Part shown: piece after piece, positions 21,770-33,655 of the stretch
Layout: every line of letters begins with the position of its first letter
Numbering within the stretch: position 1 is the stretch's first letter
Assembly (NCBI GenBank): GCA_018350325.1
Contig: JAEVLN010000003.1
Coordinates: 2,217,214-2,281,213 of the forward strand
Source of the DNA: Globodera rostochiensis
Taxonomy: Eukaryota; Nematoda; Chromadorea; Rhabditida; Heteroderidae
Length of the DNA: 64,000 bases
Direction: 5' to 3'
Made by a program: the position numbers and the translations under genes
Notes under the pieces: generated by a model
Databases searched by the model: none
Told to the model about the DNA's origin: nothing
Seen by the model: only the letters and a program-made list of their open reading frames with translations

Positions 21770-23448
21770 ATGGAGCAGTGCCTTGGCAACAAATGCGTCC
21801 GCTGCGTCATTGGCACTTTCCGCTGGGTGCCCGTACTGTTTGTCTGGGCCATAATTTGTTGGGCCTATTACACTTATGTCGTCGCGTTCTGTTTTGGTAT
21901 GTTTTGCTGTCGCGTTTAAAAGCAAATTTAATGATTCATTTTTGTTCACAAATTCAGGAATGGTCGGGCCGATCGGTGTTAAGCTCATCCTTCTGATTGT
22001 TTTTCACATACTTATTTTTTTGTTTCTTTGGTCCAATACTCAGACTGTGATCTCTCCAATTGGAAGACCTCCGGAACTTGTACATTGCACATAATTTTTA
22101 AAGGAATTGATTTTTTCAATTGAATTTAGTTCAATTTGCCCCACCAAATCCGTACCGAATTGGGAGCTGCCACCAATGAAATTGAGTTCAAAGCCATTCT
22201 CGAACGCTTTGCTAGAGACCGTAAAATTCCGATCGCCAGCAGATCCAACGACGGAGGTTGAAATTCGCAGATTTTGACAGCAATTTTTGCTGTTATCCAG
22301 TGGAAAAAACTTTTTGGAAAATGAAAAATTTTCGTAGTGCCATTTCTCGAGGATTGTCCGATTTTTTTTTTCTAAATTCGTCCGGTTAAGCTGTTCGCTG
22401 CTGTTTGAAGTGTTCTTGCGTGAAGCCCGACAGGTGCCATCACTGTTCCGTTTGCGGGCATTGCGTTCTGTAAGGAAAAGGGCCTTTGAATTTTGAAAAT
22501 GTGGTTCAATTTCAGGAAGTTCGACCACCACTGTCCTTGGGTTAGTGTTTAATTTTGATTTTTGTTAGGGCCAATAATTAAAAAAGACTTATCGATGTTT
22601 AAGAAAATTCCCTCCTTTTTTGGAAATATGAATTTTTTTCCTTTAAAATTTATGATTTTGAAGGGGGGGGGGGGGTGGGTACGCGCCGGGTTAGCACTTA
22701 ACCGATCGTTCTAAGGTCAACACCTGCATCAACTTCAACAACTACAAATTCTTCATGCTTTTCCTCGGCTATGGGTCCGTCCTCTGTTTTTTCGGGTTCT
22801 TCACGATTCTTCCTTACTTTATGTGAGTGTGTGTGTTTCGTCTTCTGGGTTGATAAATTTGTTTTTTGTATTAGCCGCTAATCTTTGATAATGTTTTTTT
22901 TAATCAAAAAGTTCTAAATTGGCTAGCAACAAGAGAACATGGCTAGGAATTTTTTTTATTTTGCTTATAATGTCAGCCTAAATTAACTTTATTTACGTTC
23001 AGTTCATTTTGGCAACGCGGCGATTTGTCTCAGACAGAAGTTAGTCGGTTCCTCGTGTTCTTCCTCTTCTTCGTGGCCGGGCTGTTCGGCCTGTCCATGG
23101 GCTGCCTGTTCTTCTACCACCTCTTTTTGATTTCCAAAAACCGATCCACAATTGGTAGGCTTAACAAAATTGAAAAGCTTTTTGTCACTTTCACTTTTCA
23201 ATGGCCGTTCAGAGTCGTTTCGGCCTCCAATTTTCACCCATGGTGCGGACAAGTGCGTCTACAACTTGGGCGTCCGACGAAACTTTGAAGAAGTGTTCGG
23301 CTCGGACAAGCGGAAGTGGCTTTTGCCACTGTTCAGCAGGTGGAAAAGAGAGCTAACTTTTGGCTTATTCTGCAACATTTGTAGTCCGGGCGATGGCGTA
23401 AAATACCCGCAAAAACCGAACCAGAGAGCAGAGGGAATGGGAGTGTGA
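21770..23448 (+). CDS. DHHC palmitoyltransferase (zDHHC2/15/20-like)
   Basis: DHHC enzymes attach palmitate to cytosolic cysteines of target proteins at Golgi or plasma membrane. Exons: 21770-21896, 21958-22079, 22130-22256, 22391-22469, 22516-22540, 22716-22822, 23003-23154, 23213-23339, 23385-23448. Phases close to 309 residues. TM1 is WVPVLFVWAIICWAYYTYVV and TM2 is in exon 2. The Cys-rich domain reads CCLKCSCVKPDRCHHCSVCGHC, and the catalytic FDHHCPW is in a 25-nt microexon. TM3 and TM4 follow, then FWQRGDLSQTE. The C-terminal KYPQKP segment is short. The start used is the first ATG of the exon after an upstream acceptor at 21746; an upstream coding exon is possible. Confidence 0.94.
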
Positions 23449-24159
23449 CACAGACTAATTAACAACTCATCATCCAACCTTTTGAACACCACCCAACATT
23501 TACTTCAACTATGTATTATCGGTTTAATGATAAATTAATTTTTGCTCAAACATTAATCGAACATTCCTAAAGAAATCATCGATATGAAGAGTTGATATTA
23601 ATCGAATCAGAGAAGTCGTGTCATATTCCGTTAGATCGATCCGTCCATGGTCACCAAACCGAGAAAAGTTGCAATTTTGGAATTATTTAGTGGCATTGCC
23701 GGCCGACCGACTTTCGTTGTAAATCCTCAAAAACTGTCATCGCTTGGAAATTGATAACGGGAGGTGAATCGTCAGGGCCCCTCAATTTAAGCAATGGAAA
23801 TGGCACAGCCTTTCGAAATTCTGCCGAGGTCTTTCGAAGCCGATATAGCCCAGTTTCGACAATTGGCCATCTCACTGGCTCATCCTCATCAGAAGAGGAT
23901 GATTACGATCACGAGATGCGGACACTTTTAACATAACATTAAGAGTTATATCGCGAAACTGCCATTTTTCCAATTTATGAGTGTAATAAAGCAGAATTTA
24001 ATTCTTCACTCAACATTTATCCTTCAACAAATATTGAAACAATTCTCATCAGTTAACAAAAACAAATGTGCCAAACTCAACGTCTCCATCGTGTAGTGGT
24101 CCGATTAGGCCGCTCTAAACGAGGGGTTTAAAAAGTAAACGGTCTGGACATGGCTGTAC
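23449..24159. other. Intergenic, DHHC to RPL4
   Basis: An AT-rich segment between the convergent 3' ends of the DHHC and rpl-4 genes. A short Ser-rich open frame at 23751-23936 (plus) has no recognisable domain. At 24090-24150 there is a tRNA-like string that was rejected. Nothing else is supported. Confidence 0.5.
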
Positions 24160-25616
24160 TTACTTCTCCGGCTGTCCCTTTGATGAGGCCAAAACCGCGG
24201 CGCGGCGCAGAACGGACGCATACGGGTTCAGCTTGGCCATCAGCGAGTGTTTCTTCAGCGGGTTGCCATGGATCTTGGCCACCTTCTTCAGCTTCTTCAC
24301 AGGTCGCACCACTTTGGCGATTTCGTCAGAGCGAATGATGCGCGCAAAGTCCGAATTGGTCATCTTTGCACGGGGCATCGTGAAGCCCTTTTTCACACTC
24401 GACTTCCTGGTCAATGTGCCGAAGATGGAGTCCAACGCGTTGAAGGCTGACTCAGTCCACACAATGAGACGGCCGAGGTGCCCTCCCGGCGCGATCTTCA
24501 GCAGGTTAAGATGACTGACAGAGAGCAGCGTAACGCCGGGAATGTTGCGGAACGCGCGCACAATGCCGCCGTCGTTTTTGTAGATGACCAATGGACCGAG
24601 TTTTTGCTTGTAGCGACGATTGCGCCCCTTTCCCTTCCCCGCACGATAGCGCTTCGATTTGTAAACCTTAATATGCTTTTGTTTTGAATGAATTGTGAGT
24701 ATAAACGGAAACGTTCTCGACTCGCTTTGTTGTTAAATATTTTATGCTTTGATTAGCCAATTGTGTTTTGAAGAATATTAAGACATTTCCAATTTTGATG
24801 TGCCCTACCTATTATATATATCCGGGTTGAGCAATTCGATTTGACTCAATGAAAAGATTTCCAGAATGAAGAACTCATAATTTAATGCTAGCCGAATTAC
24901 GCTTTTAAAATATATAACTCTTACTCAAAACAAAATGGTAAAAGCGATTCCGCTCGTTGAGAATCGAATAATAATAGATTGGTTAACAGCCAAACTACTC
25001 GATTCGCTTAACCAAAAATAAACCTTCTCAATATCGTCCCACAAATGCGCCCTCTGGAAGAAGCCAACAGCCTCCTTAGTCTTAGTGAACGACTCGATCT
25101 TGTCCGAAACAACGAGTGGAATCTCGCTGAGCTGGTCAATCGCATGACCACGCGCCTGCACCAGTGCTGGAACTGCCGAAGCGGCAATTGCGGACACAAT
25201 GGCATAACGACGTTGCGCCACATTGACTTTACGGTGCCAGCGACGGTAGACTTTGGTGGGCGCAAACATCCGTCCGCCACGGCACATATTTCCAAAAGCG
25301 CCTTGGCCAGAACGATGAGTACCACCGCCTCGAACGCGCGGAATACGCGCGACTGCTCGCCCAGTGCCCCAAGACTCGGCGGAAGTCTGGTGGCCTAAAA
25401 ACAGTCCGATTTTGTTTACAAACTTTCTGATTATCTTTTTTTACCGGCAGCAGTTGACACTGCGAACGCCTGTCGCTTGTTTTTGCGAATTTGGTCGTGG
25501 ATGAAGCTCACAATATCAGGTCGAATTGGCGCCCGAAAAACGGCGGGAAGCTTGACTTGCTTCCCGGTTGGCTCATTTTTCTCATTGTACACAGAAACCA
25601 GTGGTCTTGAAGCCAT
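24160..25616 (-). CDS. rpl-4: 60S ribosomal protein L4 (uL4)
   Basis: A structural protein of the large ribosomal subunit whose extended loop lines the exit tunnel. Exons, minus strand: 25445-25616, 25024-25394, 24160-24666. They total 349 residues, close to the nematode L4 size and shorter than the human protein at its C-terminus. Recognisable blocks are [12 protein letters not shown] at the start, [19 protein letters not shown] (the tunnel loop), [14 protein letters not shown], then [11 protein letters not shown] and LAPGGH-type [17 protein letters not shown] in exon 3. Intron 2 (24667-25023) is larger than its neighbours; vertebrate L4 introns host box C/D snoRNAs, but I see no convincing C and D boxes here. 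The start is the second ATG of the exon, matching the family N-terminus. Confidence 0.97.
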
Positions 25617-25857
25617 TCCAATTCTCAATGCAAGAAATAAGTTTTCCTTAACGTAAACAGAACAGATACAGCGGAAGTAACAAAGAATTAGAATTCAACA
25701 AAGAAACTAAGTGTACTCGCTGATTGGCAAGAGAAACGGTCATAGGGATAAAAGCGATCAGACGCATTTTCGTAAAAGGACGATTAGTACCCCGATTTCG
25801 AATGATATTGAAAATGTTTGATTTGGTTAGATTTGTAAGAAATAATAGCGAAAAAAC

Positions 25858-26440
25858 CCTTTCGGGGACCCAATTTCAGAGAATTGCCGGCTTAGGGAGT
25901 AGTTCAACTGAGCGCCAGAGACCTTTGAACGACAATAAATTTTTTGGAACCAACGAATCTAAACAAATTTGGTAGGTACCAATCGAAAGCTTTAGTTGGT
26001 TAGATTTCGTATTCAAATCAACGAAATAATCAAAAATTACAACAAAACAAAAAAACAGTTTTTGGCTCTAACTCATCATCGAGGAGAGCTTTCAGCCATC
26101 GAATTGTTTAACATTATTCTCGCTGTCTGTCACACACTATTTTTTATTTGCACTCTCTGCCTCTCTAACCTTTTTACTCTCTTCTCTTTTCCTCTCTATT
26201 TCCCTCACTATTTCCACACTTTTGTCGCTATCTCTGCACTCGGCGGCTCTTTTATTTTTAGAGTTTTGGACCCCATACAAAAAAGGTCTTACAAATTCTC
26301 TAAATAATGACCATTTGATTATTCTTCGCTGAGTTGTTGTTGGGCTGGGTGCGGTCCTCATTTAGTCGAAACTAAATGAAATTTTTGGAAACCGGTCGGG
26401 GACGCCCGACCGGCCAAATGAAGTTTATGTCGAATTGTGC
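25858..26440. repeat. Single-arm copy of the foldback element
   Basis: This copy begins near GAGAATTGCCGGCTTA, carries TCGTCGAATTG-type sequence, the CACACACTATTTTTTATTTG pyrimidine block, GAGTTTTGGACCCCATACA, and ends with ACCGGTCGGGGACGCCCGACCGG. It matches 20527-20990 and 48868-49265 in order. It lies between rpl-4 and the sphingomyelin synthase gene. Confidence 0.85.
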
Positions 26441-27031
26441 GAATGAACGCGACTTGCGCTAAACTTAACCATGGCGAGACAGTGCAGCTCCAGTCGGATT
26501 GAGTACCAACAAGCGAGCGTCTGCTAACATCGAGCGACGTTTTGGACAAATAAACCCGGCTGACCACAAATCTCCACGCCTGTGCAAAAATTCATTTCTA
26601 TGTTGCCAAAATTGGCGTGTACTTGGGTCATTTGCGAACTTCCACCGAGCAATCAGTGGTCGAAGATTAAAAAATTCTTACACAGCGCAATGTTGAATTG
26701 TCCCACACCATCAAATATTGCATAATGCTTGTTTTTTATACATTAACAAAAGTAAACTTATCAATACAATTTGAATAAATCTTGTTACGTCAAGTTCGAA
26801 CCATAAGTGGATTTTTTTGAAATATTGATTCGAAAAAACACTCGACGGTTAAAGGTTCGAACAACAATTAATACATAAAACACGTATTAGTAAACTAAAA
26901 AATGAATGATGTGAAGAGATGGAGTGAGTACCCGTTACAATGCAAATTTTGAGTGATTATGCATCTCTAACAAAGCTACAAGTACATATTGAGTGAATAC
27001 ACGTAAAGAGAAGGCCGGACGGGCCTCTATC
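26441..27031. other. Intergenic, no gene seen
   Basis: AT-rich sequence with short frames only, downstream of the sphingomyelin synthase stop codon. Nothing was recognised. Confidence 0.4.
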
Positions 27032-29313
27032 TCATACGGGTTCAATTGCAACAGTTGAGGACGGGGAGTTGCTCTGAAAACTGCCCAACAAATGAATGAA
27101 TATTATTATTAAAAGTGACAGCCATACCGTCACACATTTGTCCGTTCTTCCGCCGGGCATCGTCCTCCGCTCTATTCTGAGATTACGTCCCAGAGTGTCC
27201 ATGAACGGGAACTCGAATTCGTTTTTGGACCTGAAATCCGATGCATCCCAAACACATCCAGACGACGACTTTAACTGACTTGAAATTGATTGTGTTCTCC
27301 TCCAGCCAACCAACAATACGCATCAACGCCAGCGAGTTCAGAATGGAACGGTTTCGATCGCTTTGCGATTCAATTTCGCAAAAAGCGTGGTACATTCTGA
27401 AGATGCATTTTGTGAAGTAAAAACGAAAGTTAAATAAGTAAATGAACATATTTAAGCAATGCAAAAAGGCCTTAATGGCTATTTTCTAATATGTTTTTGT
27501 ATTAAAAAGCACAAACATTGCATATGCATGCCTAAAATTAAAGTGAAAATGGCGTACGAAAATATGGCAACCGCAGAAAGATAGGCAATGACGACATCGC
27601 AAGTGTAATGAGTCCTGCAATTGAAGAACAATTGTCAACCCCAAATGTACAAATTGAAGCTGTTCACCTGCTAATTACCATGCATGGCACCCCGACAAGT
27701 GCAAAAATCCGAGGCAAAAGGCGCAAGATGCGAAACGCGGACGGAATGTAACGGTCGACGGTCAACGTGGCCACAATCATGACGAGAGTATGGCCGGAGA
27801 AAAGGAGGTCACCACACAACATCCTCTTCGTGTTGTCCTAAAGCGAAACAAATTGCGAGAATTGGACGAAATCTTTTTAAAAAGTGCCACTTATTTATTT
27901 ATTAAATGTATAATCGGCGGCATCGATTCCCGTTTAATAGCAAGCAGATTTCACAAAAACATTCCCGGACTTCGATCACCTGAAATCCGACATGCACAGT
28001 CTGTTCCAACGTCCTCTGAATGTACACGTTCAGTGTCCTCTCTTTGGGGGGCAATTCGGGACGGCATTTTGCGCTGTTGTTGGTGTAGCCGGACGGCAGC
28101 TGAGTGACCAACATCATCACAGTGCGAAGCGTGTACAGACAGGCGGTGATGAACAAAGTGCGACGAATGACCACGACGCGATATTTGTGAAGAAGGAAGA
28201 GGAGGATGAGCGACGCCGAGCTCAGAGTCACCTGCAAAATGGGAAAGTTTCAAAAAATTTTAATATTCAAATTTCTGTAAAAGAAAAAATCGTTTTTTTT
28301 TTTTCATCGGCGCCGCCGGCGGGTCTCTTTTAAAGGGTTAAGCCGACCCGCAGGAAAGAGAGCCAACCAAATGAAATTGTTAACCAACCATAAAGTCGCC
28401 AACCGGATGAGCCCATGGCTGCTCGTCAACGATGGAAAAGACAATGTCCGGAAGAGGAGTTCTGAAAGTTGGCAATGTTCACTTACTAAAAAACCACCTT
28501 CAAGGCCGTAGCCAGAACAAGAAGCACCAATTGCCAATTTTGGCTTTTGGCGACTTCCGCCGTAAAAATTATCCAAAAATTATATTTTATTGCGCACCTC
28601 CCGCGGTTTTTTCGCAAATGGGAACTAAACGCCATCGGAAAAAAATCTTTGTTAGGCCAAGACGTCTGGAAATGTGTGTTACCGGGGGGGGGGGGGGGGG
28701 GGGGGGAAATCCCAAGAACCAAACCAAAATTGGCAAAAAAAAATTTACACTTTTGGGTCAATTTTTATTCAAAATTCAAAAACTTTGTTACAACCACCAG
28801 GCACGTAGCCAGGATTTTTTTCGGGGGGGGGGCAAAAAATCTATTCTTAGGGGTGTGTTTTTTTTCCGTTTTTATTGCATTTTTGTTAAGCATTTTTTTC
28901 ACAAAAGTAGGGTTTTAGGGGTGGTCGGCGGTGCCGAGAAAATTTTGAATTTTTGATGATTTGTTAAAAAAATTGTAAAAGTGCAAAACAAAAGCCCCCC
29001 CCCCCCCCTCTTGTTATTTTCTCAAATTTCATTTTGGGGTGGGGGCATGCCCCTCTGGCTACGTACCTGACAACCGCGCTTATTGGCGCCTCCCGCCATA
29101 TCATTAAATACAATTATGAAAATGGCAATGTTTAGCCCGGGGTCCATTATTTGTTAGAAAATTAATTGGCTTAAGCCTTAAGGGAAGGACTCACCGACCA
29201 ATGAAGTCGTGCACATAGGACAACGCGGCCCAATTTGAAAGTGCGGCAACAATAAGAAAGACGAGGACAAAAGTGAGTTTCTGTGGTTCAAGAGGAATAT
29301 TTGAGTGGACCAT
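27032..29313 (-). CDS. Sphingomyelin-synthase-family phosphotransferase
   Basis: This family transfers a phospho-head group from a glycerophospholipid to ceramide in Golgi or plasma membrane. Exons, minus strand: 29195-29313, 28389-28461, 27980-28231, 27668-27837, 27558-27614, 27280-27396, 27128-27230, 27032-27073. Phases close to 310 residues. Family marks are TPLPDIVFSIVD after TM1, RRTLFITACLYTLRT, and the catalytic motifs: CGDLLFSGHT (first His) and THYTCDVV (second His and Asp), giving the His-His-Asp triad. Six hydrophobic segments are visible. The C-terminal tail NEFEFPFMDTLGRN resembles the WPF-containing tails of the family. The 733-bp first intron contains a MITE (28798-29069). Head-group specificity (choline or ethanolamine) cannot be read from the sequence. 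Confidence 0.93.
28798..29069. mobile_element. 272-bp hAT-like MITE
   Basis: Termini CAGGCACGTAGCCAG and CTGGCTACGTACCTG are inverted with one mismatch. It is flanked by an 8-bp target duplication, ACAACCAC left and ACAACCGC right (one change). An 8-bp duplication and short TIRs fit the hAT superfamily. The interior has poly(G)/poly(C) and TTTTTATTGCATTTTT, also found near 21005 and 46020. No transposase is encoded. Confidence 0.85.
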
Positions 29314-31569
29314 GAGATTGAATTGGGACAGCTGAAATGACAAAAAATAAGGATGGAAATGCAAAAAAGCCCTGGCTGAATAAATTTAAAATTTATAGCA
29401 AAGCCCAACGGTTCGCTTCCCCAAAAAGCGGGGGGGGCGGGGAATGTCTAATCGAAATGCGGGGATCCCCCCGCCCCCGTGTCCTGTCCTAGCCAAAAAC
29501 TTAATATATTGGCTAAAAATCTAACAAAAAATTGAAAGCAAAAGGGTTTTATGGAGCAGAAATACGATTTGAAATTCCTCCTCCGGTTTAATAATAATAT
29601 TTAATTAATGTATTTATTCTCTTTGTCAAAGTTAGAGGAAATAAAATGAGTGAACGGTAAATGAATGATTGAATTGAATGAAGTAAGAAGGGGGAGGGGG
29701 AGGGGACGAAGAAGGGGGAGAAGAAGATTGACTGTTTGTGGGGGGGGGGGGGGAATTCGATGAGTTGAGACACGAGCGGGGGGGGGGGGGTGCGCGAAGG
29801 TAAACTGAAAATATAATTGAACATACACAACAAAACACACATACAATACATTAAAAAGATGGCTGGGGGAGTGAAGCCAAGTTGAAATTTGTTGGAGTTT
29901 AAAGGGGAGGAGGAGGGGGGGGGGCAAAGATATTAATGTGTGTGTGTTGTGGGAATGGAAGGTGCGGGGGGGGGGGAACAAAAGGGGGGGGGGGCTAAAT
30001 GGGCAAAATGATTTAAAGGCTAAATGGGCTTAATGGGGGGGGGGGGGGTAAAAACTATGCCAGCCACGTAGGGAGTTTCGGTAAGAAAAAGTTGGGGGCG
30101 CATAAAGAATGGGGCGGACGGGTCGAAATTGGAACTTGTACAAAGAGACAAAAAGGGGAACAACAAACAAACAAAGAATGGACGGGGGGGGGGGGAAATG
30201 TTCTCCGCCTCTCCGCCGCCGCAATTCAATCTTTTTCTTTATATGCCCCCCCCCCCCGCCGCCCATTCATTCCTCTTTTGGAATTTCCTAAAACATTTTC
30301 TTCGCTAATCTTGTAACATTAGATCATCTCAACCTGACAAATGAATTAAATGAAGTTTTTGAGAGAACGTATTGCGATATTTTGCTGTCGGCTGATTAAC
30401 GAACTTTGGGTTATGTGAATATGACAACAAAGAAAATGGAGAGAAAACCCCCAAAACCAGGGCGTCGGCAAATGGCCGTAAATAAATGCATAAATATATA
30501 GGTAAATTGATTGCTGGCGGATGTTGGGAAGACGGATGATTTGACGGAGGGGGAGGGGGGGGGGGGGGAGGGGAGGGGGAGGGGAGGGGGGGGGGGGGGG
30601 TCGATTGGAACGAAAATCATGCTTCTCGACCCTCTCAACTCCCTTCCCAACTGTACAATTCAATGAAAGGCTTACTTGACTTGACTGAGTGCGGTATTAC
30701 GTCAATCAAACAAAAGGAGGAGCAAAGGGAGGGGGAGGGGGGGGGGGGGGGGGGGGAGTGTTTGGATTGGATGGGAGACGAATGGAGGATGGATGGATGT
30801 GAGGGGTGGTGAAGAAAGAGATAGGGGGGGGGGGGATATTGGAAGAGACGAATGATGAATGGATGGGCGCGGACTGATGAATGGGAATGGGGGGGGGGGT
30901 TATGGGACACCGGGGGGGGGGGGAAAGGGGCCCAAAATGGATGGAATAAAAATAAACGATAAATGGGGGGGGGACGGACACCAAACCGTAAATCAATCAT
31001 CACAAAGCTATTAGTAATTGCGGCAAAATCAAAAAAAGATCGAGCATAACGCGTCATTAGAACAACACTTGTCGCCCTTTCGTCGTTTGAGTCCGTTCTT
31101 TCCATTCCAAAAATTGCCTCGGTTTGATGACTCATCGGCAAAAGCAATAAACAAAACGGACGTCAGCGAAGCGCTAAATTTGTCGCTTAAAATGATTTGT
31201 CATTTATTCATTCATTTGCTTACAAATCGAACACATTTAAGGAAAGCGGCGATGTGACGAGATGCGTAAGCAGTTTATTTGTTTGTTTACGTACACAACA
31301 AGAAGGAATGCCCGGGGGGGGGGAACAAATTGAGTCAAAACTTCAAAAATTCCTCGGCGTCACCTCAGGCACCGCCCCCCCCCCCCCCATAAGTGACGCA
31401 AAATTCTCGAAAAAATTGCATTTTTGAAATTCCTTAACAAAAATTCAGTAAAAATGGAAAATGCGCGCCCCTAAAATTGAACATTTTTTTTTTGGAATGC
31501 TTAACAAAATCCCCCCCCCCCGTTTTTTTTTCTAAATATGCCCTTGCTCCCACTACCCAATTATTTTAG
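29314..31569. other. Intergenic region rich in poly(G)
   Basis: About 2.3 kb between divergently transcribed genes. Poly(G) runs recur at about 29740, 29780, 29921, 30037, 30185, 30550-30600, 30738-30757, 30824, 30912 and 30965, with short poly(C) at 30247. Frames antisense to them read as Pro-rich low complexity. No exon with splice sites and family similarity was found. A stretch at 31345-31520 resembles the dispersed repeat at 48580-48700. Confidence 0.5.
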
Positions 31570-31716
31570 AAGCAATCCCTATGGAGTTGGAAATGAAGAC
31601 AGACGTTTGAAAGTGGCGGACTTCTTGGATTCAAAATTTAAAACCCCTGGCAGTTTGTTGTCGGCGCGGCCTTGTCCGTCCTGTTCCAATACCGGGCAAG
31701 TTGCCGTTATGCAAAA
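31570..31716 (+). CDS. Isolated exon-like segment
   Basis: An open segment of 48 codons bounded by a strong acceptor (TTATTTTAG) and a donor (GTAAGC). It reads SNPYGVGNEDRRLKVADF, later a CPSC pair. No family was recognised. It may be an upstream exon of the gene at 32032 or belong to an otherwise unseen gene. The coding call rests only on splice sites, ordinary composition and an open frame. Confidence 0.35.
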
Positions 31717-32031
31717 GTAAGCCGTCTTCAAATATATTCCGGAATAGATTAATGTGTTTAGCTCTTTCAGCCCCCTCTCTTTTTGTTACCCCCCCCCCGC
31801 CCATTCGCTTTCATTTGCCCCCCCCCCCCACATCCAATCCCGATTCTCGATTCGTAGTTGGTTGTTGGGGTTGACAACTCGTTGCACCGCCTCCATCTCG
31901 CTCTCAGTGCAAGTTGATGACCCGGATAGGGAGGGGAGGCGGGGGGGGGGAGTTAGCCTCATCAACTGATCTCATTTCAATCACCACCATTTCCTATCCC
32001 GTCCATCCATTCGCCCTCCCCCCACCGTCCA

Positions 32032-33419
32032 ATGACCACAAAACTCCGTCCCGCCCGTGCCGTCCTCCTCCTCCTCCTCTTCTGCTTCCTCACTTTACTA
32101 ATTGCCGCAAAAGGTTGTTATGTACAAAAATATGTTAATGTTCACAATTTTGTGAAAAATTTTCAAAATAAGTTTCAGCCGAAAAATTTTGTGAACAATT
32201 TTTCCAACCAATTAAATGAAGATGATGGTGTCGGCAATGGAAGCGACGGGACAATTCGAATGCAGCCGATGTCGACGAGTGGGGAGGAAGTGAAAATGGA
32301 AGCAACAGAAGCGGAATTTGTTGAGGGCAAAAAGGAGGTGCCCAGGGTAAGAAGGAAAGAAGCATCTGTCGAAGAGGAAGAAGGAGGAGGAGGAGAGGAC
32401 GACGAATATAGAGGGGAAGAAGGCGGCGGGGACAGCAATGGAAGAGAGGCGACCGAGGAGGAAGAGGCGGAGGAGAAGGAGGAGAAGAGTAGGAGGAAAG
32501 GAGTGAAAGGAAAAGCGATGGAAGAGGGCAAGAAGAAAACAGAGGAAAAGGGTGAAAGAGAAGGAAGGAAGAGAAATAGAGCGGAGGAGGAGGAGGACGA
32601 CAGACAGTGGCAGTCGTCGGAAGAGAATGGAACGGGCGGAAGACGGAGGAGGAAGAGACGGCCGACGGAGAACACTGAAGAACAGCAGCCGGCGGAAGCA
32701 TTGGACACCGCGCCGGTGAGTCCCCACTTTCCCTATTAATCATGGCACCATTAGCCTCTAAAGGACTCCAACCCAACGGGCCGGGTCAGTCCTCTTCGAT
32801 TTTGTTGAAATTTTAGCCATAGTCTCAGACTCGCAGTTCTCCCTCCCCCCTCCCTCCCGCCGCTTCATCTCCACCCTCCCCCCCCCTCCTCCGCTTCATC
32901 TTCAACCCCCCCCCCCTGCCCGCTCCGCTTCATCCCTCCGTGCTTCATCTTTAACCCCCTCAACCTCTCCGCTTCATTTTCAAGCCCAACCCCCCCCCCC
33001 CCCCTCCGCTTCATCTTCAACCCCCCCCACCCTTGCGCACCCGTTCATCTTATCCCCCGCCCCCCGCTTCATCTCCACCCTCCCCTCTCCTCCGCTTCAT
33101 CTTCAAGCCCTCTCCCCTCCGCTTCATCTCGCCCCCGCTTCATCTTTCCTCGCGTCTCTGTCTTTTCTACTTTAGTTTACCCAACCCGCCTCTTCGTCAA
33201 CCCCCTCGCCCCCTTTAGCCGGATGTGGCGATTCCGCAACTTTCATCGGAAGAGGACGGACGAACGCAAATTTCGGATGAATTTTTACGAAAACTCAGTG
33301 CTCAACAGGTGGCCGACGAACGGGCACGACTCCACCGGGGCGGCAATTTGAGAAGACCCGTGGACTTTGAAGAGGCACTCAAAATGACCGTACCATACCA
33401 AAAGAAGAAATTGTTGTAG
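32032..33419 (+). CDS. Acidic, Lys/Glu-rich protein with signal peptide
   Basis: Two exons, 32032-32715 and 33219-33419, join in phase 0 (donor GTGAGT, acceptor CCCTTTAG) to give 294 residues. Residues 1-28 form a signal peptide or signal anchor with a clear Leu core (AVLLLLLFCFLTLLIAA). An Asn/Phe-rich stretch follows to about residue 60. Residues about 75-225 are highly charged and disordered-looking, dominated by Glu with Lys/Arg/Gly and many dibasic sites. The short C-terminal exon has a more ordered look (SDEFLRKLSAQQVADERARL), ends KKKLL and may be helical. No family was recognised. A cyst-nematode secreted protein is possible, but there is no gland or effector motif to support that. 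A C-rich minisatellite lies in the intron. Confidence 0.7.
32830..33180 (+). repeat. C-rich intronic minisatellite
   Basis: About eleven imperfect copies of CCGCTTCATCTTCAACCCC with variable poly(C) length fill the single intron (32716-33218) of the acidic-protein gene. Confidence 0.85.
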
Positions 33420-33655
33420 AAAGTGCGGCCAGCAATTTACTCGTCAAAAAAAAGATAATATGGGACAAATCACACAAAAGTGATTGATGGCTGAGTGGAA
33501 TAAACATTTGTTTAAGAATTATTGTCTGATTCTATGACTGACTGACTGACTGATTGATTGAATGTTTGTACCTCTGATCAAAATGTTTATGAGGGGGGAG
33601 GAGGAGGGACCCGTATGACCGTTTTTGTGCTCTTTTCAATCGATCAATCGATTGA

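Noticed and set aside
24090..24150. tRNA-like string TCCATCGTGTAGTGGTCCGA near an anticodon-like loop
   Set aside because: It resembles an A box and D-arm, but no B box or acceptor-stem pairing follows within 80 bases, and the sequence runs into the rpl-4 3' end.
24667..25023. snoRNA in the second rpl-4 intron
   Set aside because: L4 introns host snoRNAs in vertebrates, but no paired C box and D box with a closing stem was visible.
32135..32776. Long antisense frames rich in Ser, Leu and Phe
   Set aside because: They are the complement of the Glu/Lys-rich exon on the plus strand, with no splice or family support.
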